DNA of 64,000 nucleotides from assembly GCF_003148805.1 (NCBI RefSeq), contig NZ_QGGX01000011.1, positions 112,734 to 176,733 on the forward strand, given 5' to 3'. The DNA is from Aminobacter sp. AP02 (GTDB lineage: Bacteria > Pseudomonadota > Alphaproteobacteria > Rhizobiales > Rhizobiaceae). This document shows, piece by piece, positions 37,034 to 46,602 of this stretch (positions are counted from its first letter, which is position 1; the number at the start of each line of letters is the position of its first letter). The notes beneath the pieces are model-generated. The model saw nothing but the letters and a program-made list of their open reading frames with translations. It was not told the origin of the DNA and ran no database searches. Position numbers and translations under genes: made by a program.

Positions 37034-38070
37034 GCCGAGGCGGCCTGAGAGCGCAGCCAGTCGGCGAGCGACGGACGGAAATCGCCGGCGCGTCCGCGCA
37101 CAGCCTCGGCCGCGCACATCGAATTGAGCACGGCCTCCTGCGTCGCCTCGGCGGCGGCGCGGAAAAGCTCGTCGATCCGGGCTTCGTTGAGCGCGGTCAT
37201 GGCTATGAAATCGTCGCGCTCGTCATGGTCGAAGGTGGTGGCGGTGCTGAAGCCTAGGGCGATGTCGCCGCTACCATGGCCCCAGTAGGCGCCGAGCCGG
37301 GCAAGGCCGGCGCCGCAGCGGCGCACGACGCGCTTGAGCTGGCGATGCTCCATCGCGATGTCGGTCGCCAGCACGATGATGACGGACCCCTTTTCCGCGC
37401 CGGCGATGGCGCGAGGGGACGGACGGCGCCCGTCGGGCAAGACGAGATCGCCGGCGCGGCCAAAATTGGAGAGAACCAGCACGCCCACATGATGGGTCTT
37501 GCCGCCAAGCTTCAGGCGGCGCGACGAGGTGCCGATGCCACCCTTGAAGCCGAAGCAGCTCATGCCGGCGCCGGCGCCGACATTGCCCTCGGCGACGTCA
37601 TCTCCGGTCGCCGAGGCAAGCGCGATACGGGCATGGTCCTCGGTGACGGCCAGCGCCTGGATGTCGCTTAGGGCGCCGTCATTGCACTCGCAGACGACCG
37701 GATTGACGGTCGCCGTCTCCCGGCCAATGTCCGGGTTCGCGGCGATCGCCTCGCGGATCAGCGCGTTGGCGCAGGTGCCGACGCCAAATGTGTTGGTGAG
37801 CAGGACCGGCGTCTCGAGCGTGCCGAGTTCGTCGACCTGGACGAGGCCCGTGCTCTTGCCAAAGCCGTTGATGACATCACTGGCGGCGAGCACCTTGCGG
37901 CGATAGAGATTTTGCCCATGCGGCAGGATAGCGGTGACGCCGGTATTGAGGTCGCCAGAGCGGATGGTGTAGTGGCCGACTCGCACCCCCGGCACGTCGG
38001 TGATGGCATTGCGGGCGCCCGGCGCAAGCGTGCCGCACAAAATCCCGAAATCCCGCGCTATCATCGACAT
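37030..38070 (-). CDS. P1-family peptidase (DmpA-like N-terminal nucleophile aminopeptidase)
   Basis: A 346-residue protein from ATG 38070, which has a GGGAGG ribosome site. DVPGVRVGHYTI near residue 25, TNTFGVGTCAN near 92 and FKGGIGTSSR near 175 match DmpA. EKGSVIIVLATDIAM contains the predicted self-cleavage point Gly228-Ser229, which would release Ser229 as the N-terminal nucleophile. DmpA acts as L-aminopeptidase and D-amino acid amidase/esterase, while other family members cleave beta-peptides. It is downstream of the damaged binding protein gene. Confidence 0.92.
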   Translation of the reverse strand: MSMIARDFGILCGTLAPGARNAITDVPGVRVGHYTIRSGDLNTGVTAILPHGQNLYRRKVLAASDVINGFGKSTGLVQVDELGTLETPVLLTNTFGVGTCANALIREAIAANPDIGRETATVNPVVCECNDGALSDIQALAVTEDHARIALASATGDDVAEGNVGAGAGMSCFGFKGGIGTSSRRLKLGGKTHHVGVLVLSNFGRAGDLVLPDGRRPSPRAIAGAEKGSVIIVLATDIAMEHRQLKRVVRRCGAGLARLGAYWGHGSGDIALGFSTATTFDHDERDDFIAMTALNEARIDELFRAAAEATQEAVLNSMCAAEAVRGRAGDFRPSLADWLRSQAASA

Positions 38071-38238
38071 GACCGCCTGCCTCCCGCTCCAAAACCTACA
38101 GGTCCACCGCGCCCTTTTTGGCGAGATGGAGGCCGATGTCCAGTGCTGTCTGCATCGCGCCAAGTGGCGGGAGCGATCGGGCTTGCGGAATGCACAAAAT
38201 GGGGCCGCACTGACGCGCGACCCCACGGGTTCGAAGTC

Positions 38239-39251
38239 TCAGCGCACCGGCGGGGCGTACATCAGGCCGCCGGCGTTCCACAGCGCGTTGATGCCGCGAT
38301 CGATCTTGAGCTTGCTCGACTGGCCGAGATTGCGCTCGAAGATCTCACCGAAATTGCCGACCTTGGAGACGATGTTGTAGCTCCAGCGGGGATCGAGCCC
38401 GAGCTGCTGGCCGCTGTCGCCCTCGGCACCGAGGAAGCGCTTGATCGCCGGGTTGGCCGATGTCAGGCCAGCCTCGGCATTGTCCTTGGAGATGCCGAGC
38501 TCCTCGGCCTCGAGCAGCGCGAACAGCGTCCAGCGCACGATGTTGAACCACTTGTCGTCGCCCTGGCGCACGGCGGGTCCGAGCGGCTCCTTGGAGATGA
38601 TCTCGGGCAGAACGATGTAGGCGGCGGGATCGGTGAGCTTGAGGCGCTGGGCATAAAGGGCCGACGCGTCCGTGGTATAGACGTCGCAGCGGCCACCGTC
38701 GAAAGCCTTGATGATGCCGTCGGCGGAATCGATGACCACCGGCTCGTACTTCATCTTGTGGGCGGAGAAATAGTCGGCGACGTTCTGCTCCGTGGTCGTG
38801 CCCTGCTCGGTGCAGACGGTGGCGCCGTCGAGCTTGAGCGCGCTGTCGACGCCGAGTTCCTTGCGGATCATGAAGCCCTGGCCGTCATAATAGGCGGTGC
38901 CGACAAAACGGATGCCGAGGCTGAATCGCGCGACAAGGTCCAGGTGGTCTGGCGCGACAGCACGTCGACCGTGCCCGACTGCAGCGCGGTGAAGCGCTCC
39001 TTGGTCGACAGGGGCACGTAGCTGACCTTCTCCGGGTCGCCGAGCACGGCTGCCGCGACGGCGCGGCAGAAGTCGATGTCGAAGCCGGACCACTTGCCGG
39101 CATCGTCGGGCGCCGAGAAGCCGGCGACGCCCTGGCTGACGCCACAGGTGACCTTGTCGCGCTGCTTGACGATGTCGAAGGTGTCGGCTGCCGCCGGCAT
39201 GGCCATCGCGGCCGAGCCGAGCAGAAGTGCCGTAGCAAAAATCTTCCTCAT
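38239..39251 (-). pseudogene. amino-acid ABC transporter substrate-binding protein, AapJ/BztA-like, frameshifted
   Basis: Translation from ATG 39251 (after GGGAGG) gives a signal peptide (MRKIFATALLLGSAAMAMPAAA) and a normal N-terminus to about residue 110, ending TTWTLSRD. The normal continuation, SLGIRFVGTAYYDGQGFMIR, is in the next frame. One missing base near 38921-38928 would restore a 337-residue protein, the expected length. The gene product should bind L-amino acids in the periplasm. No permease or ATPase genes are adjacent. The cause may be a real mutation or a one-base sequence error, since the rest is undamaged. Confidence 0.85.
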
Positions 39252-39372
39252 GTTTTCCTCCCTTGGTGCTTCGAGGCAAAGCCTCTGCTTGCCGCCGGCG
39301 CGTGGAGGCGCCGGAAGTTCGTGAATTGCCCTGTCGTTGTTTTCCTCCGCGCGTAGCTGTCGCCCGGGTCTG

Positions 39373-42300
39373 CTATGCCCCTTCGGCGAAAACCGCCGCA
39401 AAGGTCTCCTCAAGCACGCCAATAAGATGATCGGCGTTGGCACGACTGAAGATCATCGGCGGGCGCATCTTGAGCACGTTGTCGTGCGGCCCCTCGGTGC
39501 CGATCAGCACGCCGCGAGCACGAGCCCCGTCATTGACCTTGCGGGCGAAGGCCGTTGCCGGCGCCTTGGTCTTGCGGTCGGTGACCAGCTCGATACCGAG
39601 GAACAGGCCCTGCCCCCTGACGTCGCCGATGGCGTCGTAGCGCTGCTGCATGTCGCGGAAGCGCGCGACGAGATAGGCGCCGACATCGGCCGCATTGTCG
39701 CGCAGGCGGTCGCGCTCGATGACGTCGAGCACCGCGAGGCCCGCCGCACAGGACACCGGGTTGCCGCCGAAAGTGTTGAAATACTCCATGCCGTTGTTGA
39801 AGCGGTCGGCGATGTCGCGCGTGGTGACCAGCGCCGACATGGGATGGCCGTTGCCGATGGGCTTGCCCATGGTGACGATGTCGGGGACCACGCCTTGCGT
39901 CTCGAAGGCCCACCAGTGGCTGCCGACGCGGCCAAAGCCGACCTGCACCTCGTCGGCGATGCAGAGGCCGCCGGCGGCACGCACCATGGCGTAGACTTCC
40001 TTCAGATAGCCCTCTGGGAGAAAAACCTGACCGGCGACGCTGGGGATGGATTCGGCGATGAAGAAGGCCGGCGTACGACCTTGCTTGCGCATCGTCTCGA
40101 TCTGTTCGGCGATGCTCTCGGCGAAGCGTTTTCCGTGTTCCTCGACCGGCCATTCGCTTGGCGCGCGGTAGCTGTCCGGGATGGTCGCCTCGAAGACATG
40201 GGCGGGCCGGCCCTTGCCGCCCTTACGCTTGTATTTGTAGGGGCTGATGTCGATCAGCTCCTGGGTGGTGCCGTGATAGGCCCAGTCGAGCACCAGCGCG
40301 TCGTTGCTGCCGGTCAAGGTGCGCGACATGCGCAGCGCCAGCGAATTGGCCTCGCTGCCAGAGCAGGCGAAGGAGGCGACCGACAGGCCCTCCGGCAAGG
40401 TCGCGGTCAGCCGCTCGGCATAGGTGACGATGGCGTCGTGCAGGTAGCGCGTGTTGGTGTTGAGCCTGGCCGCCTGGTTGGCAATGGCCTCGACCACGTC
40501 GGGATGGGCATGGCCGAGATGGCAGACATTGTTGAAGCAGTCGAGATAGGCGCGACCGCGGTCGTCGATCAGCCAGGCGCCCTCGCCGCGCACGAACTTG
40601 ATCGGCTCGGAATAGGATATCGACAGGTTGGGCAGCAAAGACGCTTTCCGCGCCGCCACGATCTCGGGGCGGGTGCGGCCGGTCTGGTGAAATGTCTCGG
40701 GCGGGATGCCGGCAAGCGTTGCGGCATCCGGGAACAGCTCGGCCCAGACGTCGAGATAACGCGCCTCGCCGACGCCGAGGATGTCGCGGGCGGTGAGATC
40801 GGGATCGGTCGAAATCTGGAAATGCAGATGCGGCGCCCAGCCACCGTTTTCAGCCGGGGCGCCCATCTCGCCGACGAGCGCGCCGGCGTCCAGCTTCTCG
40901 CCCGGCTTCAGGCGCGCCATCGCCTCATGCGCCATGTGGCCCCAGAGCGTCACGAAGGGCGGACATCCCTCGGGTTCGTGCAGAAGTGCGATGAGGCAGC
41001 CATAGCCGAGCGGGTCTTCCTCAATCTCGACGCTTTTCACAGTTGCCGCGAGCGGCGTGTAGACCTTCGTGCCCGCAGGCATGAAAAGGTCGAGGCCGAG
41101 ATGGTGGACCCGGCGGGCGCCCTCTACGAAGCGCGACCAGAAGATGTCGGAGGTGTAGACCGTGCGCGCCTCGCCCCACGGGCCGATGCCGAGATCGACG
41201 CCGTGCTCGGCGCACCAGGCATCCCACCAGGCGGTGGCCTTGTCGGGCTGCTGGCCAGCGGAGGTGACGGTCATCGGGTGGGCCGGATCGCCATATGGCA
41301 CCAGCGCCTTGACCAGGGTTGCGGGGTGGCGGTCGAGCACTGGTGCGAAGCCCTTCCGGTTCGCGTCGATCCAGGCAGTGACTGCCCGGGCGCCTGATGC
41401 TGCCTCGAAACCGCAGGCATGGCGCAGGATGGCGGTGGCGAAACGGCGGTTCATCGCGCCGAGGCGGCGCAGCAGCCGCCAGGCCGGCGCCTCCGAGATG
41501 GCGAGATAGGGATTGTCGCCGGTCTTTTCCTTGCGCTGGGCCGACAGCGTGACCGAGATGACCAGCCGCATGGCGATGAGATCGAACAGGACGTCGAGTT
41601 CTTCTTCGCGCAGCGGATACTCGGCATGAAAGCCGGCGGCGAGCGTGGCTGCGGCGCCGATCGGGTCCTCGACATCGAGGATCGAGTATGCGCAGGCTAC
41701 CGCCACCTCGGCGATGACGGGCGAATAGAGCGCGTCGCCGAAATCGATGATGCCAGCGATGTGGTCGTGATCGTCCTGGTCGACGAGCACGTTCCAGTCA
41801 TTGGCATCGTTGTGGATGACCTGGGCGCGCAGGCCGGCGAGACGAGGCGCCACGGCGGCATCGAAATGATCGAGCAGACGGCGCAGCAGGGCACGGTCCG
41901 TGACATCGGGAACGTGATGCAGGCGCTGGCGCGCGCCACCGGCCTGGCGGATGTCCCAGTCGAACGAACGCAACGCGCCGGGATGGATGAAGCCCTGCAG
42001 CGCGCCGTCGAGCCGGCCAAGCGCGCGGCCGAGGTTTTCGAGCAGCTTCGGGGTTCGCGCCGCCTCGGCCAGCGGCAGACCGGGCAGCCACGAAACCAGC
42101 CGCAGCGCATGACGTTCGCCGCCTGCAGTTGTGACCTCGGCCAACGGCGTGCCGTTATGCGAAGTCCTGAGACGCGGCGCGACGACATCGGGGCAGGTAC
42201 GCGCCAAATGATCGAGCAGCGCCACCTGGAATTCGCTCTCGCTGGCGGGCTCGCTGGCATTGACGACCTTGAGTATCCACTGGGAGCCATCGTCGCCGGC

Positions 42301-42429
42301 GAGCTTGAAATTCTGATCGCGTTCGCTGTCGAGCGAGGTAACGCGACCGCTCACCCCAAATTGGCTCTCGGCCAGGTCGGCGGCCTCGCCAAAGGAGAAT
42401 GCGGGCGCGGGGTGGGTCACGTCGGTCAT
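39373..42429 (-). CDS. three-domain fusion: APH-type kinase, M23-like domain, class III aminotransferase
   Basis: A 1018-residue fusion. Residues 1-340 are an aminoglycoside phosphotransferase-type kinase ([12 protein letters not shown] 204-215, IIDFGD 227-232). Residues 430-560 are an M23/LytM-like domain (HHLGLDLF with His443 and Asp447, PHLHF with His534 and His536). Residues 590-1018 are a PLP enzyme ([12 protein letters not shown] 689-700, [10 protein letters not shown] 825-834, TMGKPIGN with Lys856). The order matches hydroxylysine kinase plus phospho-hydroxylysine or phosphoethanolamine phospholyase. Hydroxylated amino acid or ethanolamine use is plausible. No signal peptide is seen. 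It is divergent from an AsnC gene. Confidence 0.92.
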   Translation of the reverse strand: MTDVTHPAPAFSFGEAADLAESQFGVSGRVTSLDSERDQNFKLAGDDGSQWILKVVNASEPASESEFQVALLDHLARTCPDVVAPRLRTSHNGTPLAEVTTAGGERHALRLVSWLPGLPLAEAARTPKLLENLGRALGRLDGALQGFIHPGALRSFDWDIRQAGGARQRLHHVPDVTDRALLRRLLDHFDAAVAPRLAGLRAQVIHNDANDWNVLVDQDDHDHIAGIIDFGDALYSPVIAEVAVACAYSILDVEDPIGAAATLAAGFHAEYPLREEELDVLFDLIAMRLVISVTLSAQRKEKTGDNPYLAISEAPAWRLLRRLGAMNRRFATAILRHACGFEAASGARAVTAWIDANRKGFAPVLDRHPATLVKALVPYGDPAHPMTVTSAGQQPDKATAWWDAWCAEHGVDLGIGPWGEARTVYTSDIFWSRFVEGARRVHHLGLDLFMPAGTKVYTPLAATVKSVEIEEDPLGYGCLIALLHEPEGCPPFVTLWGHMAHEAMARLKPGEKLDAGALVGEMGAPAENGGWAPHLHFQISTDPDLTARDILGVGEARYLDVWAELFPDAATLAGIPPETFHQTGRTRPEIVAARKASLLPNLSISYSEPIKFVRGEGAWLIDDRGRAYLDCFNNVCHLGHAHPDVVEAIANQAARLNTNTRYLHDAIVTYAERLTATLPEGLSVASFACSGSEANSLALRMSRTLTGSNDALVLDWAYHGTTQELIDISPYKYKRKGGKGRPAHVFEATIPDSYRAPSEWPVEEHGKRFAESIAEQIETMRKQGRTPAFFIAESIPSVAGQVFLPEGYLKEVYAMVRAAGGLCIADEVQVGFGRVGSHWWAFETQGVVPDIVTMGKPIGNGHPMSALVTTRDIADRFNNGMEYFNTFGGNPVSCAAGLAVLDVIERDRLRDNAADVGAYLVARFRDMQQRYDAIGDVRGQGLFLGIELVTDRKTKAPATAFARKVNDGARARGVLIGTEGPHDNVLKMRPPMIFSRANADHLIGVLEETFAAVFAEGA

Positions 42430-42504
42430 GGGCTATCCGGATTTGCGGTTGATGGAGCTTGGCACGAGCCGAAAAATCGGGCATCCGGCAAAGCGCCGGT
42501 TGCA

Positions 42505-42533
42505 CCGGCACTATGACTGCATGGACCGGCACT
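42505..42533. promoter_or_regulatory. direct repeats between the fusion gene and the AsnC regulator
   Basis: CCGGCACT occurs at 42505-42512 and again at 42526-42533, exactly 21 bases apart, or two helical turns. Lrp/AsnC proteins bind repeated sites on one face of the helix, so this is a plausible shared operator. Confidence 0.45.
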
Positions 42534-42559
42534 TTAACGGCACGGATCGGAACCGGGTA

Positions 42560-42997
42560 ATGAAGGAACTCGACGCCAAGGACAGGGACATTCTGGGCAT
42601 CCTGTCTAAGGAGGCCCGCATCCCGCTGAAGACGCTCGCCGGGCGCATCGGGCTGTCGCGAAGTGCCACCAGTGAACGGGTCGCGGCTCTGGAAAAGAGC
42701 GGCGTCATCCGCGGCTATCGCGCCGATATCGGCCAGATGGACCCCAACCTGGTCTCGGCCTTCCTGATGGTGACGCTGGTCTCGACGCCTTCGATGGGCG
42801 TGCTCGACCAGCTGGCACGCTATTCGGAGGTGCGGCGGGTCTCGTCGGTGACTGGCCAGCTCGACCTGATGGTCGAGGTCGAGGTGGCTTCGATCGACCG
42901 GCTGAACACGCTGCGCGACATCATCGCCACGCACCCAAGCGTGCAAGACCTGACGACGCTGATCGTGCTGCGCCGGGACATCGAACGGCGGGAATAG
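42560..42997 (+). CDS. Lrp/AsnC-family transcriptional regulator
   Basis: A 145-residue regulator from ATG 42560 (MKELDAKDRDILGILSKEAR); an ATG at 42521 would lengthen it but overlaps the direct repeats. The winged helix is at about 5-55 (IPLKTLAGRIGLSRSATSERVAALEKSGVI). The C-terminal RAM ligand-binding domain follows (SAFLMVTLVS, VSSVTGQLDLMVEVEV). It probably controls the divergent fusion gene in response to an amino acid. Confidence 0.9.
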   Translation: MKELDAKDRDILGILSKEARIPLKTLAGRIGLSRSATSERVAALEKSGVIRGYRADIGQMDPNLVSAFLMVTLVSTPSMGVLDQLARYSEVRRVSSVTGQLDLMVEVEVASIDRLNTLRDIIATHPSVQDLTTLIVLRRDIERRE

Positions 42998-43031
42998 CCG
43001 GCGGCAACAGGTACCGCCGGAAGCCAAGCGG

Positions 43032-44084
43032 TCAGTTTGCCTGCAGGGCGCGCCGGAGCGCCGATCGCCAGCTGGCGATGAAGGTTGCGGAGACCCGTGC
43101 TTCGGGAACCATGGTGTCGAAGCCGTGATAGGCGCCCGGAACCACCGACAGTTCCACCGGCACGCCTGCCTCGACGAGGCGCCCGGCAAAAATCATCGAT
43201 TCCCGGGCGAACAGGTCGAGCGTGCCGACGCCGATCCAGGTTGCGGGAAGGCCGTGCAGGCTGTTCGCCCGCGCTGGAACTGCGCCCTCGGGTGCGGCGT
43301 CCATCACCGGCTTACGCCCGAGCACCGAGGCCCAGCCGAAGGAATTTGACTGCCAGTTCCAGATGAAGGTGCCGACATGGGCGGGCGGCGCTTGCAGGGC
43401 GGTGCGGTCGTCGAGCATGGGGTAGCGCAAGGCCTGGAAACGGATCGGCAGTTCGCCACGGTCGCGCGCCCGGAGCGCGACGGCAGCGGCGAGGCCGGCG
43501 CCCGCACTTTCACCGAGCAGCGCGATGCGGGTCGGATCGATGCCGAGCTCGCCGGCTGAACGATGCATCCATTCGAGCGCAGCATAGGCGTCGTCGAGAC
43601 CGGCGGGGAACGGATGCTCGGGCGCGAGGCGATAATCGACCGAAACGATGATTGCGCCGAGATCGGCGGCCAGTTGCTGCAACTCGGCGATCGCCACCTC
43701 TGGCTTGCCGACGACGAGGCCACCACCATGGATATGTAGGATCGCCGCCTTGCCTGTGGCCTGCGGCGCGGGGTCGAGCACGACGACACGCAGGCGCGGA
43801 TTGCCGGCGCCGCCCCGGATGAACCGGTCCTGCGGCTGGATCGCGGGCAATGGCAGCGCCGGCGGAAACTGGGCGGCGCGCACCGCCTCAAGATTGTACA
43901 TGCCGAGATCGAGCGGCGGGATGTGCTCGAGGATCGGGCGAAGCTCGGGATCGACGAGGATCAACGGGTCGATGCCGGCCACCGGTTCGGCGGCTGGCGC
44001 AGCCGTTTCGGCGCGGGCGCCGGACGTCAGGATGAGAGCGGAAAAAAAGGACATGGCGGCGAGTTCCCTGCGGTTGAGGCGCAT
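43032..44084 (-). CDS. exported alpha/beta hydrolase, hormone-sensitive lipase type
   Basis: A 350-residue esterase from ATG 44084. An N-terminal signal (MRLNRRELAAMSFFSALILTS, cleavage near residue 25) with twin arginine-like NRREL is followed by the HSL-type oxyanion motif HIHGGG (117-122), the nucleophile in GESAG (Ser193) and the terminal histidine in GAYHGFD. The substrate is a short-chain ester or lactone. It lies 26 bases downstream of the MFS gene and shares its operon. Confidence 0.9.
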   Translation of the reverse strand: MRLNRRELAAMSFFSALILTSGARAETAAPAAEPVAGIDPLILVDPELRPILEHIPPLDLGMYNLEAVRAAQFPPALPLPAIQPQDRFIRGGAGNPRLRVVVLDPAPQATGKAAILHIHGGGLVVGKPEVAIAELQQLAADLGAIIVSVDYRLAPEHPFPAGLDDAYAALEWMHRSAGELGIDPTRIALLGESAGAGLAAAVALRARDRGELPIRFQALRYPMLDDRTALQAPPAHVGTFIWNWQSNSFGWASVLGRKPVMDAAPEGAVPARANSLHGLPATWIGVGTLDLFARESMIFAGRLVEAGVPVELSVVPGAYHGFDTMVPEARVSATFIASWRSALRRALQAN

Positions 44085-44110
44085 CTTGGTCTCCTGAGAA
44101 GTGTGGTGGA

Positions 44111-45529
44111 TTACTGGCGGGCCGAGGCAGCTTGGCGCGACGGGGCGGAGAAGAGGAAGAAGCCGGCTATCGCGCCGAAGAGCAGGATGACGGCGGCTGC
44201 GGTAAAGGTCGTGGCGTGGGCGGCGGCTGCGGCCGGAACGGTGGCGGTGACTGATATCAGCAAGGCGAGGATCGAGGCGCCGCCCATCTGGAGCGAGGTG
44301 TTGGTGAGCCCCGAGATCATGCCTGCCTCGCCGTTGCGGGCCGAAGCGGTAGCCGCTTCGGTGAGGCTGACGAAAGAGAATGACGAGCCGAAACCGCCTG
44401 CCACGAAGGCTGCGATGGTAAGCAGCAGGTAGGGTTCGCCGGCAGCGACGGGCAGGAACGACAGGGCGAAAGCCGACAGGCTCATCAGGGCAAAGCCGAG
44501 GGCGGCGATGCCGCGTGGCGGCATGTAGCCCATGGCCACGGGCGCTGCGCGGGCACCGACGATCGAGGCAAGCGCGAAGGGCAGGAACAGCAGCCCGGTT
44601 TCGAGCGCGTCGAGGCCACGCAGTTGCTGGAAGTAGAGCGAGCCGAAGAACAGCGACGTCAGCGGGCCGGCGGAATGGATGAAGATCAGGGCGTTGGCGA
44701 CGGCGACGGGGCGGTTGCGCAGGACGGCGAGGTCGAGCAGCGGTGCTACGCTGCGGCGCTCGATGAAGACGAAGAGGACGAGCAGGAGGGCGGCCGCCAC
44801 CCACAGGACAAGTGTAAGCGGCGTCGGATGCGACGTCTGCGCGATGGCAAGGGTGAGCGCGCCAAAGCCGAGGGTGGCGGTGAAGGCGCCGGCCCAGTCC
44901 ATCGGTGCGGCCGGAGCCTGGCCGTCGCTGGTCTCGCCGGTGACGCGGCGGGTCGCCCAGGCCATGGCCAGCCCGATGGGCACGTTGATCAGCAGTGCCG
45001 ACGACCAGCCGAAAGTGCTGGTGAGCAGGCCGCCAAGCAGCGTGCCCGAGGCGACGCCGACGGTGGCCGAGGAGGCAAACAGGCCAAGCGCCCGCAGCCG
45101 CGCCGGACCGGAGGGATAGTACAGCGTGAGCAAGGCCAGAGAATTGGCGGCGAGCAGGGCGGCGCCGGCACCTTGCAGGGCGCGGGCAGCGATAAGCATC
45201 GGCATCGAGACGCTCAAGCCGCCGATCAGCGAGGCAAGCGCGAAGACGACGGCGCCGGCAGCGAAGGCGCCGCGGTGGCCGAGACGGTCGCCAGCACGGC
45301 CAGCAAGCAGCAGCAAGCCGCCGAAGGCCAGGGCATAGGCATTGAAGACCCATTGCAGATCGCGCTCGGTGGCGCCGAACGCTTGCGCCAGCGCGGGGCC
45401 GGCAACCATGAGGACTACGGCATCGATGACCACCAGGAATTGGGCGCCGCAGATGATCAGGAGCATCAGCGAGGCGGGTTGTGCCGGCGTGCCGGCTTCG
45501 GGTGAGGAGTGGGGAAACATCTGGTTCAT
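44111..45529 (-). CDS. MFS drug efflux transporter, DHA2 type
   Basis: A 472-residue membrane transporter with about 14 helices. Signature segments are VVLMVAGPALAQAFGATERDLQWVFNAYALAFGGLLLLAGRAGDRLGHR (motif A in its second half) and the motif C-like region. It is first in an operon with the esterase and divergent from a LysR regulator, with an inverted repeat between them. Confidence 0.92.
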   Translation of the reverse strand: MNQMFPHSSPEAGTPAQPASLMLLIICGAQFLVVIDAVVLMVAGPALAQAFGATERDLQWVFNAYALAFGGLLLLAGRAGDRLGHRGAFAAGAVVFALASLIGGLSVSMPMLIAARALQGAGAALLAANSLALLTLYYPSGPARLRALGLFASSATVGVASGTLLGGLLTSTFGWSSALLINVPIGLAMAWATRRVTGETSDGQAPAAPMDWAGAFTATLGFGALTLAIAQTSHPTPLTLVLWVAAALLLVLFVFIERRSVAPLLDLAVLRNRPVAVANALIFIHSAGPLTSLFFGSLYFQQLRGLDALETGLLFLPFALASIVGARAAPVAMGYMPPRGIAALGFALMSLSAFALSFLPVAAGEPYLLLTIAAFVAGGFGSSFSFVSLTEAATASARNGEAGMISGLTNTSLQMGGASILALLISVTATVPAAAAAHATTFTAAAVILLFGAIAGFFLFSAPSRQAASARQ

Positions 45530-45542
45530 GGGGACAAAGTAG

Positions 45543-45565
45543 ATTATCCCCTTCTGAGCGATAAT
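45543..45565. promoter_or_regulatory. LysR-type operator between the MFS and LysR genes
   Basis: ATTATC (45543-45548) and GATAAT (45560-45565) are perfect six-base arms around 11 bases. This spacing is the usual form of a LysR recognition site. It lies 13 bases upstream of the MFS start and 24 before the LysR start. Confidence 0.7.
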
Positions 45566-45589
45566 TCGTTCAATCTGGAATGACTATCC

Positions 45590-46555
45590 ATGAATGGAGA
45601 TAATCAACGCGTCGTCCCAAGGGATGAAAGACTGCCACCGGTCGAGGCGGTGGTGATCTTCACCCGCGTGGCCGAGACCGGCAGCTTCACGGCTGCGGCG
45701 CGGTCAATGGGGCTGCCGCTGGCAACGGTCAGCAAGCGGGTGGGCGAACTCGAGGAGCATCTCGGCGTCAGGCTGATAACGCGGACGACCCGCCGGCAAT
45801 CGCTGACGGAGCCGGGCAAGCGGTTCCTGATCCATGGCCGGCTGATCGTCGATGCCTTGCAGCGCGCCGCCGACGAAGCGGCGCAGGCGGTGGCCGAGCC
45901 TTCCGGGCGACTGCGGCTGACGATGTCGACTGTGCTGGTCGAGGCCGGGCTGGGACAGCTGATCGCACGCTTCGTCGCGGCCAATCAGAAGCTGCGCTGC
46001 GAGATCGACGTCTCCGACCGCTATGTCGACCTCGTCGCCGAGGGCTACGACCTCGCCATCCGCGTCGGCAAGCTGAAGGATTCGACGCTGATCGCCAGGA
46101 AGATCGGCAGCACCGAAGCCTCGATGTTTGCGGCACCGGCGCTGGTCGTGGAGCACGGGCTGCCGTCAGGCCCCAAGGCGCTCGAAGCCTATCCGCTGAT
46201 CGGCGAACAGATTTCGCCCGCCGATACGCAGCAATGGGTGCTGCACCATGCGACGAAGAAACCGGCGAAAGTGGAGTTCAAGCCGCGCATGTCGGCCAAC
46301 AGCGTGCGCGCCATCGCCGAAGCAATCGAGGCGGGACTGGGCATCGGGCGGCTGCCGACATTCGTCGGCCGGAAGATGGTCGAGCATGGACTGGCCGTGC
46401 CGGTGCTGCCGGAGTGGGCCGGACCGGGGCTAGACATTTCGCTGGTCTACGCCGCTCATCGCGGCATGCTGCCCGGCGTCAGGCTCTTGATCGACCAGTT
46501 GAGCAGCGAGGCGGGCAAGCTGCTGGCGGGCCACGCCGCGCTGGCAGGACGCTGA
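45590..46555 (+). CDS. LysR-family transcriptional regulator
   Basis: A 321-residue regulator. The DNA-binding domain is at about 17-75 (VIFTRVAETGSFTAAARSMGLPLATVSKRV, then LGVRLITRTTRR), the ligand domain follows with FVAANQKLRCEIDVSDRYVDLVAEGYDLAIRVG. It belongs to the broad PecT/DsdC-like group common in rhizobia. It probably controls the divergent MFS-esterase operon. Confidence 0.92.
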   Translation: MNGDNQRVVPRDERLPPVEAVVIFTRVAETGSFTAAARSMGLPLATVSKRVGELEEHLGVRLITRTTRRQSLTEPGKRFLIHGRLIVDALQRAADEAAQAVAEPSGRLRLTMSTVLVEAGLGQLIARFVAANQKLRCEIDVSDRYVDLVAEGYDLAIRVGKLKDSTLIARKIGSTEASMFAAPALVVEHGLPSGPKALEAYPLIGEQISPADTQQWVLHHATKKPAKVEFKPRMSANSVRAIAEAIEAGLGIGRLPTFVGRKMVEHGLAVPVLPEWAGPGLDISLVYAAHRGMLPGVRLLIDQLSSEAGKLLAGHAALAGR

Positions 46556-46602
46556 CTTTCGCGCTATGCGCCTGCGAGCCCTGCCCGAGGCGGAGACCAG
46601 AC

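Noticed and set aside
44085..45353. Long in-frame extension of the esterase gene across the MFS gene
   Set aside because: The extension is low-complexity, arginine- and proline-rich shadow sequence, and the esterase signal peptide begins at ATG 44084.
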